Shown here piece after piece: positions 1 to 8,828 of a stretch of DNA of 47,645 nt. Origin of the DNA: Levilactobacillus zymae DSM 19395. Lineage in GTDB: Bacteria > Bacillota > Bacilli > Lactobacillales > Lactobacillaceae. The notes beneath the pieces are model-generated. The model was given only the letters and a program-made list of their open reading frames with translations, had not been told where the DNA came from and ran no database searches. The DNA is taken from positions 1 to 47,645 of the forward strand of contig NZ_AZDW01000006.1 of NCBI RefSeq assembly GCF_001434115.1, given 5' to 3'. The translations under genes and the position numbers were made by a program. Position 1 is the stretch's first letter, and the number at the start of each line of letters is the position of its first letter.

Positions 1-59
1 AGTTTCTTATCATGAATCGTTGATTTAACAACATTTCCATTGACAAGACGTAGAAACTA

Positions 60-342
60 GGGCCTGTCTTAAAACTCAATCACCGATTTAAATGATCATC
101 CATTACCCTCTACTGAAAAGAATCCAGTTTATTTATTGTTATAACTCGTATCAGCTGGAGGGCCAGTCAGAAATGGGCTCAGGGGTGAAATTTGTGTTGG
201 CCGGTGTCCTTTGCCGGCCTAGACAAAGGTCGGTCTTCAAGACCTGGGCTATGGGCTTGAAGCCGTGCCCACCCCGTTCCAGCCCGTTTCTGACTGGCCC
301 GGAGGCGCTGAATACTCAAAATTAGTCTTTTAAGACAGGCCC
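60..342. mobile_element. MITE-like repeat element, copy A (full length)
   Basis: The 283-bp element is bounded by perfect 15-bp terminal inverted repeats, GGGCCTGTCTTAAAA at 60-74 and its complement at 328-342. TA lies on both sides (58-59 and 343-344), as expected for a TA target duplication. It has no transposase gene. Positions 160-300 hold a long folded core: the 20-nt arm 160-179 pairs with 281-300 and encloses a GC-rich apical hairpin plus two short palindromes (GTCTTCAAGAC and GGCTTGAAGCC types). A second complete copy lies in inverse orientation at 31168-31447, and a core-only copy at about 4913-5074. TA duplication is typical of IS630/Tc1-mariner transposition, so mobilisation by such an enzyme is inferred. 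Confidence 0.8.
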
Positions 343-381
343 TAGTAATCCGCCTATACTAACGACAAAGGAAGTGTTTGT

Positions 382-1791
382 ATGATTAATTGGGCCGCCA
401 GTCTTCCGGCCATTAAACCCAAATACCTAGCCATCACGCAACTGATCAAAACGCTCATTCAAAGCGACCAGCTGCTTCCCGGTCAACGATTGCCCGCCGA
501 ACGCCAACTGGCGACCTGGTTGCGCGTCGACCGGTCCACCGTCAGCCGGGCGTTGGCCGACCTCAGCGCCCAGGGCGTGTTGGTCAAACGCCGCGGCAGC
601 GGGACTTTCGTGGCGCAGATTCCCCAACTCAAGCCACTGACCACCAGCGTGAACTGGCAGCTCTTGCGGCATCCCGCTCCGCCCAGCGCCTCGTTACAGG
701 CCCAACTGACCCAGGCTCGGGCCCTCGACCACGGTCAACTCATCGACGGAGCCGCGGCGGGCCTGCCCCCCGAACTGATTCCTCGGCTGGGACAGTTTCA
801 GCTGGATTGGGCGACCTACCTGGCCCAGCAGACACCGGCGACCACCCTGGGTGACCCCGACCTGTTGGCTACGCTAAGCCGGCAACCCGTTCTCTTTCCC
901 CAACTCGACCTGACGCACCAAACCCTCATGGTCGCCGGGGGCGCGGAACAATCCCTCTTTTTAGTCCTCAGTAGCCTCCTGCAGCCGGGCGACGCGGTGG
1001 CGTTCGTCACGCCCTCCTACTTCAACGCCACGGCCGTTTTCAACACCCTGAGCATTCGGACCTACCCCGTCCCACTGACCACGACGCATTTTGCCCTCGA
1101 CCAACTCGACCAAACCATCCGCCAACACCGTATCAAACTGCTGATCATGAATCCCACGTTTGAAAACCCGACCGGCGAAACGTTGACGTTGACCCAACGC
1201 CAGCGACTCCTGCGCCTTTGCCAGCATTATCAAATCCCTATCGTCGAGGATGACGTGTTTGGCTGGCTGGTGACCGACGAAACGGCCATGCCGCCGCTCA
1301 AGGTCCTTTCCCCGGCCAACGTGATCTACATCAGCTCCCTATCGAAACTTCTAGGCGCGAACACCCGTATCGGGTGGCTGATTGCCCCGCAAGCCATCGG
1401 TCAGCGCCTGTTGCAGGTCCAAAAACAACTCGATATGGTCCCCAGTATGTTAGCGCAAGCCTGGGTCAACCTGGCTCTCAACAGTCCGCGCTTCGACGGT
1501 GAGTTAACCCGGCTAACCACCGAACTGACCCAGCGCCGGCAAGCTGTGGCCGCCATCTTTCGGCGGTACCGCCCCACTTGGCGTTTCACCCTCCCGCAAG
1601 GCGGCTTTTATCTCTGGGTCCACCAAGATGACCGCACCATTTTTAACCGCCTTCTCGAGCAGGACATCCTGGTACAGCCGGGAACCCTGTTCGGCGCCGG
1701 TCGGGGGGACTTTCGCTTCAACGTGGCGGGGATGACTCCCAGCCGCCAACGTGACTTGGCCAACCGTCTCGCTGCCACGCAATCGTCCTAA
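382..1791 (+). CDS. MocR/PdxR-type regulator (GntR HTH fused to aminotransferase-like domain)
   Basis: A 469-residue cytoplasmic regulator. The N-terminal winged helix of the GntR family occupies about residues 12-78, with the recognition region near 44-65. Residues from about 110 to the end form a fold-type-I aminotransferase domain, with the NPT motif near 257-259 and a PLP lysine in SLSK (K322). Such proteins sense PLP or amino-acid-derived ligands and usually act at a neighbouring metabolic operon, but no vitamin B6 or amino acid gene adjoins here, so the target is unknown. The ATG follows an AAAGGAAG ribosome site. The gene starts 40 bp downstream of repeat copy A and converges on asnS across a shared terminator. 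Confidence 0.85.
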   Translation: MINWAASLPAIKPKYLAITQLIKTLIQSDQLLPGQRLPAERQLATWLRVDRSTVSRALADLSAQGVLVKRRGSGTFVAQIPQLKPLTTSVNWQLLRHPAPPSASLQAQLTQARALDHGQLIDGAAAGLPPELIPRLGQFQLDWATYLAQQTPATTLGDPDLLATLSRQPVLFPQLDLTHQTLMVAGGAEQSLFLVLSSLLQPGDAVAFVTPSYFNATAVFNTLSIRTYPVPLTTTHFALDQLDQTIRQHRIKLLIMNPTFENPTGETLTLTQRQRLLRLCQHYQIPIVEDDVFGWLVTDETAMPPLKVLSPANVIYISSLSKLLGANTRIGWLIAPQAIGQRLLQVQKQLDMVPSMLAQAWVNLALNSPRFDGELTRLTTELTQRRQAVAAIFRRYRPTWRFTLPQGGFYLWVHQDDRTIFNRLLEQDILVQPGTLFGAGRGDFRFNVAGMTPSRQRDLANRLAATQSS

Positions 1792-1793
1792 AA

Positions 1794-1809
1794 TGTTTCA
1801 TGTGAAACA
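1794..1809. other. parS-like site 1
   Basis: TGTTTCATGTGAAACA matches the ParB-binding parS consensus TGTTTCACGTGAAACA at 15 of 16 positions (C to T in the centre). It lies between two convergent genes. Four further sites occur in the window. Confidence 0.7.
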
Positions 1810-1851
1810 ACGTTCCGTGGTGTTCACTAAATTTAGACGTTATCAGGACGC

Positions 1852-1888
1852 AAAAGGCCGTGCTGCGAATTTTCGCAGCACGGCCTTT
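1852..1888. terminator. Bidirectional terminator between the MocR gene and asnS
   Basis: A 16-bp GC-rich stem (AAAGGCCGTGCTGCGA, loop ATTT, complement) with A-run and T-run edges serves two convergent genes. Confidence 0.85.
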
Positions 1889-1902
1889 ACTAGCTTTAAT
1901 TT

Positions 1903-3297
1903 TTAGAAATCGGCGTTTCCTGGCGTCCGTGGGTAAGGGATCACGTCGCGGATGTTCTTCATCCCGGTGACGTACATCACTAACCGTTCGAAGCCAATCC
2001 CGAAGCCGGAATGGACGGTTTCCCCGTACTTCCGGAGGTCTTGGTACCAACCGTATTCTTCTTCCGACATGTGGTTGTCCTTGATCTTTTCGGCCAAGAC
2101 ATCCCGGCGTTCTTCCCGTTGGCTCCCACCAACCAGTTCCCCGATTTCAGGAACTAACAGGTCGACCGCAGCGACGGTCTTGCCGTCGTCGTTGGCCCGC
2201 ATGTAGAAGGCCTTGATTTCCTTAGGGTAGTCCGTCAAGAAGACCGGCTTGTTGTAGATGTGTTCACACAGGTAGCGTTCGTGTTCGGCTTCCAGATCCA
2301 AGCCCCAGTAAACCGGTACTTCGAAGTCCTGGTCGGCGTCTTCGAGTTCCTTGATGGCTTCGGTGTAGGTCAGGCGCGCAAACTTTTCATCGCGGGTCTT
2401 TTCCAACCGTTCGATCAAGTGGTCGTCCACGTTGTCGTTCAAGAAGGCCAATTCGTCCTGGGCGTTGTCCAGCACGTAGCTGACCACGGCCTTGATCAGT
2501 TCTTCGATGGTCACGATGTCGTCATCCAGGTCTTCGAACGCCATTTCGGGTTCGATCATCCAGAATTCGGACGCGTGCCGGGCCGTATGCGAGTTTTCCG
2601 CCCGGAACGTTGGGCCGAAGGTGTAGACCTTCCGCAAAGCCAAGGCAAAGGCTTCGGCTTCCAGCTGACCACTCACCGTCAGGTTGGTTTCCTTCCGGAA
2701 GAAGTCCTTGCTGTTATCGACCTTGCCGTCCTCGGTGTGCGGTAAGTTGTTCATGTCGAGCGTGGTGACCCGGAACATCTCTCCGGCCCCTTCGGCGTCA
2801 CTCCCAGTGATGATTGGGGTGTTCAGGTAGTTAAACCCGTGCGCCTGCAGGTACTGGTGCGTAGCAAACGCCGCCAACGACCGAATCCGGAAAACCGCGT
2901 AGAACGTGTTGGTCCGGGGCCGCAAGTGCGCGATGGTCCGCAGGTATTCGTAGGTGTGGGCCTTCTTTTGCAGCGGGTAGTCGCTGTCCGAAGCGCCTTC
3001 GAGAACCACGGCGTCCGCGTGGATTTCTAAAGGTTGCTTAGCATCCGGCGTGTAAACGACTTTCCCGGTCACCGCAATCGTGGAGCTGATGGGGAACTTA
3101 GCAATGTCGGCGTAGTTGTCGAGGTCGCTGGCCTTCATCACGATTTGCGCGTTTTTAATGGTCGAGCCATCGTTTAATTCGATGAACCCGATCTTCTTGG
3201 AACTCCGAATCGTCTTGACCCACCCGTGAAGCGTGATGGTCTGGTCTTCAGCGTAATGTTGGTCGCTGAATAAATCTTTTACTAAAATGTCTGACAT
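1903..3297 (-). CDS. asnS: Asparaginyl-tRNA synthetase
   Basis: Charges tRNA-Asn with asparagine in the cytoplasm. The 464-residue length fits full-length bacterial AsnRS. Residues about 20-105 are the OB-fold anticodon-binding domain ([19 protein letters not shown]). The class II catalytic core follows, with motif 2 around [20 protein letters not shown] and motif 3 [15 protein letters not shown] near the C-terminus. ATG at 3297 follows AGGGAG. A T-box leader on the same strand, with an apparent AAC specifier, makes expression respond to uncharged tRNA-Asn and agrees with AsnRS rather than AspRS. It is transcribed toward the shared terminator at 1852-1888. Confidence 0.95.
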   Translation of the reverse strand: MSDILVKDLFSDQHYAEDQTITLHGWVKTIRSSKKIGFIELNDGSTIKNAQIVMKASDLDNYADIAKFPISSTIAVTGKVVYTPDAKQPLEIHADAVVLEGASDSDYPLQKKAHTYEYLRTIAHLRPRTNTFYAVFRIRSLAAFATHQYLQAHGFNYLNTPIITGSDAEGAGEMFRVTTLDMNNLPHTEDGKVDNSKDFFRKETNLTVSGQLEAEAFALALRKVYTFGPTFRAENSHTARHASEFWMIEPEMAFEDLDDDIVTIEELIKAVVSYVLDNAQDELAFLNDNVDDHLIERLEKTRDEKFARLTYTEAIKELEDADQDFEVPVYWGLDLEAEHERYLCEHIYNKPVFLTDYPKEIKAFYMRANDDGKTVAAVDLLVPEIGELVGGSQREERRDVLAEKIKDNHMSEEEYGWYQDLRKYGETVHSGFGIGFERLVMYVTGMKNIRDVIPYPRTPGNADF

Positions 3298-3338
3298 GGT
3301 GGATTCTCCCTTCGTGTCTTATCCTTGGTCAAAACCAT

Positions 3339-3605
3339 AAAAAAAGATCCATCATCCCCTGTAACAGGGACGAAAGATCTTTCCGCGGTACCACCCAATT
3401 TGTTTATTGTTAAACCGACTTTAATTGGCATCCTAACAGATGCCCCGAACGATAACGTGTCGGCCACGGTCCTTCCTACTAGCGGTGCGTTCAGAAGACA
3501 ACAGAAAAGGTGTTTTTCCGATAAGTGACCGTGCTAAGCTTTCACTGCCCTTAGCTCGCTAGATGCGGCGGCGTTACCGTACTCTCGTTTTCTATAGTTT
3601 TTAAC
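3339..3605 (-). promoter_or_regulatory. T-box riboswitch (Asn) upstream of asnS
   Basis: On the minus strand the leader carries the T-box sequence GGGTGGTACCGCG (3396-3384) just before a terminator hairpin and T-run (3382-3339). Upstream, GAGAGTA on the 5' side faces AAAAACACC on the 3' side. They form a specifier loop between a closing AGAAAA/TTTTCT helix and a GGTAA/TTATC helix. This places an AAC asparagine codon at 3514-3512. The AGCGAGC...GGGCAGTG segment resembles the distal stem I elements. Uncharged tRNA-Asn should stabilise the antiterminator. Confidence 0.9.
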
Positions 3606-3660
3606 ACTATTCAGATAAGCACAGGTTACCACGGATTACGGTTAGACGCAATCCCCTAGC

Positions 3661-4224
3661 TTAAGCCCGTTGGTGCGCGTAGGCGCCGCGCAGGGCCACC
3701 TTATCCTGAGAACTAATGGTGGCGTAACGGTTCGTCGCGTTCATCACGCTGTGCTTATCCTGGGAATGACTCAGGCCTAGCGCGTGTCCCAGCTCGTGGG
3801 TGGCGACGTTGACGCGTTGGGTCTTGGTGTAGCGGTAACCCGTGAGGATGCCCCGGTTCAAAATCGACTTGGCGGAAACGATGCGGTTGTCGTGAGGCCG
3901 TTGATAATAGCTGTAATCCGTATAGCCCGCAAAGACCTGTGCCCGGGTGATCGACTGGGCCGACGTTAACTCGATATCGGCCTTCTGCCCGGCGGGAACG
4001 GCTCGCAGCCGCACCACGCCAGTGTTATTCCATTGCCGGATGGCCCGTTGCCAGACATCCCGATAATATGTAGATTTAGACGCGCAATGGTAGGTAATCG
4101 TCAGGGAGTTCCAGTGGCCCCAGGTGGGCGTCACGGTCGCCGCCGATGAGGATTGCCCGGTCAGACACGTTAAGGTTCCGGCAGTCAGTAAAACGGTCAG
4201 GGTTTTCATGAGTAGTTTAAACAT
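3661..4224 (-). CDS. Secreted matrixin-like zinc metalloprotease
   Basis: The product is about 187 residues. An N-terminal signal peptide (FKLLMKTLTVLLTAGTLTCL, then an AxA-type site near SSSAAT) sends it outside the cell. The catalytic motif HELGHALGLSH at about 143-153 fits HExxHxxGxxH of the metzincins: three zinc-binding histidines and the general-base glutamate are all present. A following SVMN could be the Met-turn. The compact size matches small bacterial M10-type proteases. The ribosome site is weak for the ATG at 4224; TTG at 4227 and an internal ATG at 4209 are alternatives. Two operator-like direct repeats lie upstream. Substrate unknown. Confidence 0.85.
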   Translation of the reverse strand: MFKLLMKTLTVLLTAGTLTCLTGQSSSAATVTPTWGHWNSLTITYHCASKSTYYRDVWQRAIRQWNNTGVVRLRAVPAGQKADIELTSAQSITRAQVFAGYTDYSYYQRPHDNRIVSAKSILNRGILTGYRYTKTQRVNVATHELGHALGLSHSQDKHSVMNATNRYATISSQDKVALRGAYAHQRA

Positions 4225-4299
4225 CAATCAGCACTCGCTTTCGTTGGCTAGGATGAGATACGGTGTCAGATGACCCGGTCGGGGGGTATTTGACATTTC

Positions 4300-4342
4300 A
4301 AATTGTACGCAATTGAATTGTGAAGAAAATTGTGACGCAATT
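4300..4342. repeat. Two operator-like direct repeats upstream of the protease gene
   Basis: AAATTGTACGCAATT at 4300-4314 and AAATTGTGACGCAATT at 4327-4342 each have AATTG/CAATT arms and recur with a period of 27 bp. They lie 76-118 bp upstream of the protease start, suggesting tandem binding of a regulator. Confidence 0.45.
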
Positions 4343-4440
4343 TTGACCGGTTTCCCGTGATTAATTTCGTCAAGCCCCTCAGGTGTGTGTGGGCTTCACC
4401 ATCAGGCCAACTCATCGCTTATGCTCTGGTCAACCCACGC

Positions 4441-4478
4441 AAAACGCCCACCGGACAAGGCCGGTGGGCGTTTTTTTT
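4441..4478 (+). terminator. Strong terminator with no assigned gene
   Basis: ACGCCCACCGG / CCGGTGGGCGT stem followed by eight T. No convincing coding region precedes it on this strand. It could end an unannotated short transcript from the 4230-4440 interval. Confidence 0.75.
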
Positions 4479-4823
4479 CGGTGCTGATTTTATCTGATTG
4501 GCTAACGGGTTCACCCAATGGGCTATCGGCCACAAGTTATTTTTAAGCGTTTTCATCTCACGCAAATTGCGTAAGTTCGTTCAGTGGTAGCTTCGTTGCC
4601 ACCGTAAATCCCTTGTGTCCCAAGGGGTCACAACACTGTCCAGCCACTCGTTCAAATTTGAGCGCTCACTACTGGACGAAGTCGTGCCAACCGTCCGGGA
4701 CCGCTCAGCCGCGTGCTCATTGGCTTTTGCCACCACCGGGCCACCTTGACGGGCCGGGCGTTCGTCGTCTACTTAACTTGTGCGCAAAAACCATCTTCTT
4801 GCGCGTAAAACTTGAAAACGACC
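4479..4823. other. Intergenic interval, no gene recognised
   Basis: About 350 bp between two terminators. It holds small palindromes (ACGCAAATTGCGT near 4560, GGTAGC/GTTGCC near 4585) but no open frame with a ribosome site and sensible composition. Confidence 0.5.
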
Positions 4824-4865
4824 AAAAAAACACTTCGTTTCAGCTGATTGCCGAAGCGAAGTGTT
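4824..4865 (-). terminator. Terminator for the EamA transporter transcript
   Basis: On the minus strand AACACTTCG (4865-4857) pairs with CGAAGTGTT (4837-4829) and is followed by seven T. It is separated from the transporter stop codon (5094) by repeat copy B. Confidence 0.7.
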
Positions 4866-4912
4866 GATTTCCGTTTAGTTAAAAACATTTAAGTTGCACT
4901 CATAACCAGTAT

Positions 4913-5074
4913 AAGCTGGAGGACCAGTCAGAAATGGGCTCAGGAGTGAAATTTGTCTTAGTCGGCGTTACTCAGCCGACTTAGACAAAGGTCGGTCTTC
5001 AAGACCCGGGTTGCGGGCTTGAAGCCGTGCCCACTCCGTTCCAGCCCATTTCTGACTGGTCCGGAAGCGCTGAA
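4913..5074 (+). repeat. Structured repeat, copy B (core only)
   Basis: This matches the interior of elements A and C but lacks the 15-bp terminal repeats. Outer arms GGACCAGTCAGAAATGGGCT (4921-4940) and 5043-5062 pair perfectly. Compared with copy A, a G-C pair has become A-T with both sides changed. The apical hairpin AGTCGGC/GCCGACT likewise differs on both arms from the other copies but stays paired. The unpaired TTAGACAAAGGTCGGTCTTC stretch is nearly invariant. Confidence 0.8.
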
Positions 5075-5093
5075 TTAGCCTTGAAATTTAGGA

Positions 5094-5993
5094 CTAGTTT
5101 AACTGCTCGCGGTGCCACATCCCCCAAACGTTCGGGATGATCACCGCCGTGATAATCAGCAGGACCCCCACGATTTGCAGGCCGCTGACCGTTTCACCCA
5201 AGACGACAAAGGCCACCACGATCGACGCCGGCAATTCCAGCGACGAGAGGATCGGGCCAATGCCGAGTTCCAGGTGCGGCATGAAGATCGAATACGCCAC
5301 CAACGGAAAGACCATCGAGAACAGCGCAATCCAAAAGCCCCACTTCAACGTCGGCCAAGTCGTCGGCGCCGTCACGATTTGCGGCCCCCAGACAATGGAA
5401 ATCAGGATAAACGCCCCGAAACACAGTAACCAGGTCTTGGTCAACGGGTCGAGGTTGTTGCCCAAGTGCGCCGTGAACTGCATGGTGCAAGCGTACCCGC
5501 AAGCCGCCAGAAAGGCGTAAAACAGACCCAGCGGCGACAAGGCCTGGGTAATCGGGAACAGCCCCGCCGCCAGCACGGTCCCAATCAGGACCAAGATGAT
5601 GCTTAACACCTGCAGCCGTGACGGCCAGCGGCGTTGAATCAACGAACCCAGTAACACGGATAACCACACGGCCTGCATCAGCATGACCGCGGCCGCCGCC
5701 ACGGGGATCAATTTCAACGCCTGAATATAGAAGGTGTTGGTGAACCCCGAGCCGGTCCCCGCCGCAATCACTAGTAGGAGTTGTTTCCAGTTCGTATGTT
5801 GATACCGTAGCCATTTGCGACGGGCTAGATGCACGATGCCCAGCACAATCACCGCGCTTAGAAACGACCAGAATAACAGGGGGCCGTTGACGACCCCTTC
5901 TTGGCGGGCAATCTTAAACAGTGTCGCGGGCACCCCAAAGCTGATGGCCCCCAACGCCACAAAAATTGGCGCAATTTTCTTCACTTCACTCAT
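5094..5993 (-). CDS. EamA/DMT-superfamily transporter
   Basis: A 299-residue integral membrane protein with about ten hydrophobic helices arranged as two EamA repeats (roughly 8-140 and 155-290), the drug/metabolite transporter layout. The substrate cannot be told from sequence; relatives export amino acids or metabolites. The ATG at 5993 sits directly against AAAGG, which is too close. A GTG nine bases later (5984) has proper spacing from AAAGGATGA and may be the real start. A strong promoter and a palindrome over the expected transcription start lie upstream. The gene's apparent terminator lies beyond repeat copy B. Confidence 0.85.
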   Translation of the reverse strand: MSEVKKIAPIFVALGAISFGVPATLFKIARQEGVVNGPLLFWSFLSAVIVLGIVHLARRKWLRYQHTNWKQLLLVIAAGTGSGFTNTFYIQALKLIPVAAAAVMLMQAVWLSVLLGSLIQRRWPSRLQVLSIILVLIGTVLAAGLFPITQALSPLGLFYAFLAACGYACTMQFTAHLGNNLDPLTKTWLLCFGAFILISIVWGPQIVTAPTTWPTLKWGFWIALFSMVFPLVAYSIFMPHLELGIGPILSSLELPASIVVAFVVLGETVSGLQIVGVLLIITAVIIPNVWGMWHREQLN

Positions 5994-6000
5994 CCTTTAT

Positions 6001-6052
6001 GTAGTAAAAAGTTCTACTACCTTATGATACACGGCCAATTTACGATTGCCAA
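6001..6052 (-). promoter_or_regulatory. Promoter and palindrome of the EamA transporter gene
   Basis: Minus strand: -35 TTGGCA (6052-6047), 17-bp spacer, -10 TATCAT (6029-6024). Right at the expected start lies the inverted repeat GTAGTAAAAAGTTCTACTAC (6001-6020), either an operator or a 5' hairpin. Confidence 0.7.
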
Positions 6053-6077
6053 ATTCTTGGGAGAAATTCCGACCAGA

Positions 6078-6112
6078 TGAAAAGCCCCACCGTATTTTTC
6101 AACGGTGGGGCT
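6078..6112 (-). terminator. Terminator of the copper operon
   Basis: AGCCCCACCGT / ACGGTGGGGCT stem, then TTTT on the minus strand, just downstream of the copA stop codon. Confidence 0.8.
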
Positions 6113-6125
6113 TGCGCCACTTAAG

Positions 6126-8051
6126 TTAAGCTGTTGCCACTTTTGACGTAATCTTCGCTTTGTTCAACAGAACCGAACTGGTGACCACGGACAAGGAACT
6201 AAAGGCCATCGCCAAGCCGGCCAATTCCGGACTCAGGGTTAACCCGATGGCGAAGAAGACGCCGGCCGCCACCGGAATCCCCAAGACGTTGTAGACGAAC
6301 GCCCAGAAAAGGTTGAGCTTGATGCGGTTGAAGGTCTTTTGGCTTAACGCCAAGGCCCGGTCCACGTCGCGCAGGTCGTTTTTCATCAGCACGATACCCC
6401 CGGAATCGATAGCGATATCGGTGCCGGACCCCATGGCGATGCCGACATCGGCAGTGGTCAGCGCGGGCGCGTCGTTGATCCCGTCACCCACGAAGGCCAC
6501 CTTACCGGTCTGCTGGTGCTGGTGAACCCAGTCGGCCTTGTCCCCTGGTAAAACGTCGGCAATCACGTCGTCGATGCCCACTTGTTGGGCGACGGCTTCC
6601 GCGACCCGCTGGTTGTCCCCGGTCAACATGACCGTCTTCAACCCGCGCGCCTTCAGCGCCGCAATGGCTTCACGCGACGTGGTCTTCGGTGCGTCTTGAA
6701 TGGCGACTAACCCGATAACCTGATCAGCTAACCCGACCAGCACCACCGTCTTGGCTTCGTTTTGCAGGCGCACCATTTCTCGCTTCAGGGTCGCGCTGAG
6801 TTGGTCGTCGGTAACCATCTTCTGGTTGCCGACAAACCCGGTCTGACCGTTGAGTTGAGCCGTGACACCTTTCCCTTCAACGGCGCGAAAGGCCGTCGTT
6901 TCAATCGGTGTCAGGTTTAACGCCTTGGCCCGGGCCAAAATAGCCGCGGCCAACGGGTGTTCCGAGGCGGCTTCCAAACTGGCGGCGACTTGTACCACTT
7001 GGGCTTCGTCGCCCACCACGTCGGTCACTTGTGGCTGGCCAACGGTAATGGTCCCCGTCTTATCGAAGATCACGGTGTCCACGTCGTTCACGGCTTCGAG
7101 GACTTCCCCGTTCTTGATCAGGATGCCCATCTTAGCGCCGCGGCCGGTCCCGACCATCAGGGCCGTGGGCGTCGCCAAACCTAAGGCACACGGGCAAGCG
7201 ATGACCACCACGGAGACCGCAAAAATCAGCGCGTTCGCCAGGCTGGCGCCCAAGAAGACGTACCAAATCAGGAAGGTCACGATGGCTAAATTCAACACCA
7301 CCGGCACGAAGATATCGGATACCTTATCGGTCAACTTTTGAATCGGTGCGTGACTGTTTTGAGCCTTTTTGACCAGCTCAACAATCTGCGACAACATGGT
7401 CTTTTCGCCGACCTGGTTGACCCTGAATTGGAAGGTTCCCGTGCTGTTTAGGGTGGCGCCAATCACGGCGTCGTCGACGTGCTTTTCGACCGGCATACTT
7501 TCACCGGTGACCATCGACTCGTCCACGCTGGAACTCCCGGCGGTGATCACGCCGTCGACCGGGACCTTCTGGCCGGGCTTGACCCGCACGATGTCGCCTA
7601 ATTGCACGTCGGCAATGGGGACCCGGACAAAGTCGCCATCCCGTAAGACTTCGGCATCCTTGGCTTGCAAATTCATCAGTTTTTCCACGGCGTTGGCGGA
7701 ATTATTACGCATCCGCTCTTCGAAAACCTGACCCAGCAGGACGAAGGTGGTCACGAAGGCCGCACTTTCGAAGAAAACCGCCTGGTGGGTGATCATCGCG
7801 TACAGGCTATAGACGTACGCCGTCGCGGTCCCAATCGCCACTAAGGTATCCATGTTGGCGTGGTGCTTGGTAAACGACGCCCAGGCACTCTGCCAGAACG
7901 GTCGCGCCGACACCAGCATCACAATCGTGGTCAAAATCAGCTGGGTCCAGTCCCCGCCCGGCAACATCCAGCCGAACGGCATCCCGATCATCCCCGCCAA
8001 CATCGGTAGCGAGAAGATCAGGGAAACCCAGAAACGCTTGGTGATACTCAT
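6126..8051 (-). CDS. copA: Copper-type P1B ATPase without N-terminal metal-binding domain
   Basis: Probably exports Cu+ from the cytoplasm using ATP. The 641 residues show TGES (about 182-185, actuator), the transmembrane CPC in [11 protein letters not shown] (286-288), the phosphorylated DKTGT (330-334) and [10 protein letters not shown]. These are the P1B-1 landmarks. No HMA GMxCxxC domain precedes the first helix. I take ATG 8051 because it overlaps the upstream stop codon as ATGA, indicating translational coupling. An upstream in-frame start at 8093 lies inside the cupredoxin gene. It is the last gene of a three-gene operon behind CopY-type boxes. Confidence 0.92.
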   Translation of the reverse strand: MSITKRFWVSLIFSLPMLAGMIGMPFGWMLPGGDWTQLILTTIVMLVSARPFWQSAWASFTKHHANMDTLVAIGTATAYVYSLYAMITHQAVFFESAAFVTTFVLLGQVFEERMRNNSANAVEKLMNLQAKDAEVLRDGDFVRVPIADVQLGDIVRVKPGQKVPVDGVITAGSSSVDESMVTGESMPVEKHVDDAVIGATLNSTGTFQFRVNQVGEKTMLSQIVELVKKAQNSHAPIQKLTDKVSDIFVPVVLNLAIVTFLIWYVFLGASLANALIFAVSVVVIACPCALGLATPTALMVGTGRGAKMGILIKNGEVLEAVNDVDTVIFDKTGTITVGQPQVTDVVGDEAQVVQVAASLEAASEHPLAAAILARAKALNLTPIETTAFRAVEGKGVTAQLNGQTGFVGNQKMVTDDQLSATLKREMVRLQNEAKTVVLVGLADQVIGLVAIQDAPKTTSREAIAALKARGLKTVMLTGDNQRVAEAVAQQVGIDDVIADVLPGDKADWVHQHQQTGKVAFVGDGINDAPALTTADVGIAMGSGTDIAIDSGGIVLMKNDLRDVDRALALSQKTFNRIKLNLFWAFVYNVLGIPVAAGVFFAIGLTLSPELAGLAMAFSSLSVVTSSVLLNKAKITSKVATA

Positions 8052-8311
8052 CGGTCGATCACCACTTTCCCGTGCACCATGTCCATGCCACAACTAAAGT
8101 CGAATTTGCCGGCTTGATCCGTGGGAATCGTCACGGTCTGGGGCGCGTTCAGCGGCAAGTCCAGCTTAAACGCCAACGCGGCGGAATGCACTTGGTCCAA
8201 ACAGCCGCGGTCGCTGACCCGCTTAAAGGTCAGTTGCGCCGGTTCGCCCTGCTTCACGTGAATTTCTTGGGGTGCATAGCCCCCGTCTACCGTAATCTGT
8301 TTTTCAGTCAT
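8048..8311 (-). CDS. Small soluble cupredoxin-domain protein
   Basis: An 87-residue protein with no signal peptide or membrane helix, so probably cytoplasmic. Cys37 (GCLDQ) and the C-terminal CGMDMVHGK (Cys74, Met76, Met78, His80) give a Cys/Cys/Met/His set typical of copper-binding cupredoxin-like domains. ATG 8311 follows GGAGG at good spacing, and the stop codon overlaps the copA start. Its place between an anchored paralogue and an ATPase lacking its own metal-binding domain suggests copper delivery to the pump. That role is inference. Confidence 0.85.
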   Translation of the reverse strand: MTEKQITVDGGYAPQEIHVKQGEPAQLTFKRVSDRGCLDQVHSAALAFKLDLPLNAPQTVTIPTDQAGKFDFSCGMDMVHGKVVIDR

Positions 8312-8325
8312 GTGCTCGTCCTCCG

Positions 8326-8697
8326 TTATTTGATAATCAATTTGCCGTGAAACATGTCCATGCCGCAGGCCCATTCGTACTCGCCGGGCTTGCTGGTATC
8401 AATCTTAATGGCTTGGGGTTGGTTTTGCGGTAACTCCTGGTTGATGCCGAAGTCACTGAACACCACCCGGTCCAAACAACTTGAGGCGTCCTGCCGGGTA
8501 AAGTTCAAGACGGCGGGCACCCCCTGCTTGAGCACCACTTGTTCGGGCGAATAGCCCCCATTAACGTCGATATCCACGCGTTGTTGGTCGACCGTCACGT
8601 TGGCTTGGACCTCCTGGATTGCGTGCTTCCCGAAGAACCACCAGGTGATAAACCCAATCAGGACCAAGCCGCCCAGTAGCACCATTAATTTAATCAT
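8326..8697 (-). CDS. Membrane-anchored cupredoxin-domain protein
   Basis: A 123-residue paralogue of the next gene. One N-terminal helix (about 4-22, ending WWFFGKH) anchors it, and residues 30-123 form the cupredoxin domain with Cys74 (SCLDR) and CGMDMFHGK (Cys111, Met113, Met115, His117). Topology is not certain: the basic residues after the helix could keep the domain inside. It is the first gene of the copper operon, with AGGAG nine bases before ATG. It might bind copper at the membrane and pass it to the soluble paralogue or to CopA. Confidence 0.85.
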   Translation of the reverse strand: MIKLMVLLGGLVLIGFITWWFFGKHAIQEVQANVTVDQQRVDIDVNGGYSPEQVVLKQGVPAVLNFTRQDASSCLDRVVFSDFGINQELPQNQPQAIKIDTSKPGEYEWACGMDMFHGKLIIK

Positions 8698-8721
8698 GAG
8701 TTAACGCTCCTTTTTATAATT

Positions 8722-8772
8722 TACATTTGTAATCGATAAATACAGGTTACCGCCATCGTTTACATTTGTCAA
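8722..8772 (-). promoter_or_regulatory. Copper operon promoter with two CopY-type boxes
   Basis: TACATTTGTA (8722-8731) matches the cop box TACAnnTGTA perfectly, and TACATTTGTC (8761-8770) at 9 of 10. The minus-strand -35 TTGACA (8772-8767) overlaps the second box. Repression by a CopY-family protein encoded outside this window is expected. Confidence 0.75.
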
Positions 8773-8784
8773 CAGAAAGCCAAC

Positions 8785-8816
8785 AAAAAATGCCTAACTC
8801 GTCACCGAATTAGGCA
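8785..8816 (-). terminator. Terminator of the phosphoesterase gene
   Basis: TGCCTAA / TTAGGCA stem with six T on the minus strand, right after the stop codon. Confidence 0.75.
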
Positions 8817-8828
8817 ATTCCCTTAAAT

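Noticed and set aside
92-325. 77-codon frame inside repeat element A
   Set aside because: Lies within a structured repeat; copies B and C do not preserve the frame.
2260-2745. 161-codon plus-strand frame
   Set aside because: Antisense to asnS, with biased composition and no start signal.
3384-3396. CGCGGTACCACCC considered as an operator palindrome
   Set aside because: On the minus strand it is the T-box antiterminator sequence, with terminator and specifier in the right places.
4613-4867. 84-codon plus-strand frame
   Set aside because: No ribosome site, implausible composition, and it runs through a minus-strand terminator hairpin.
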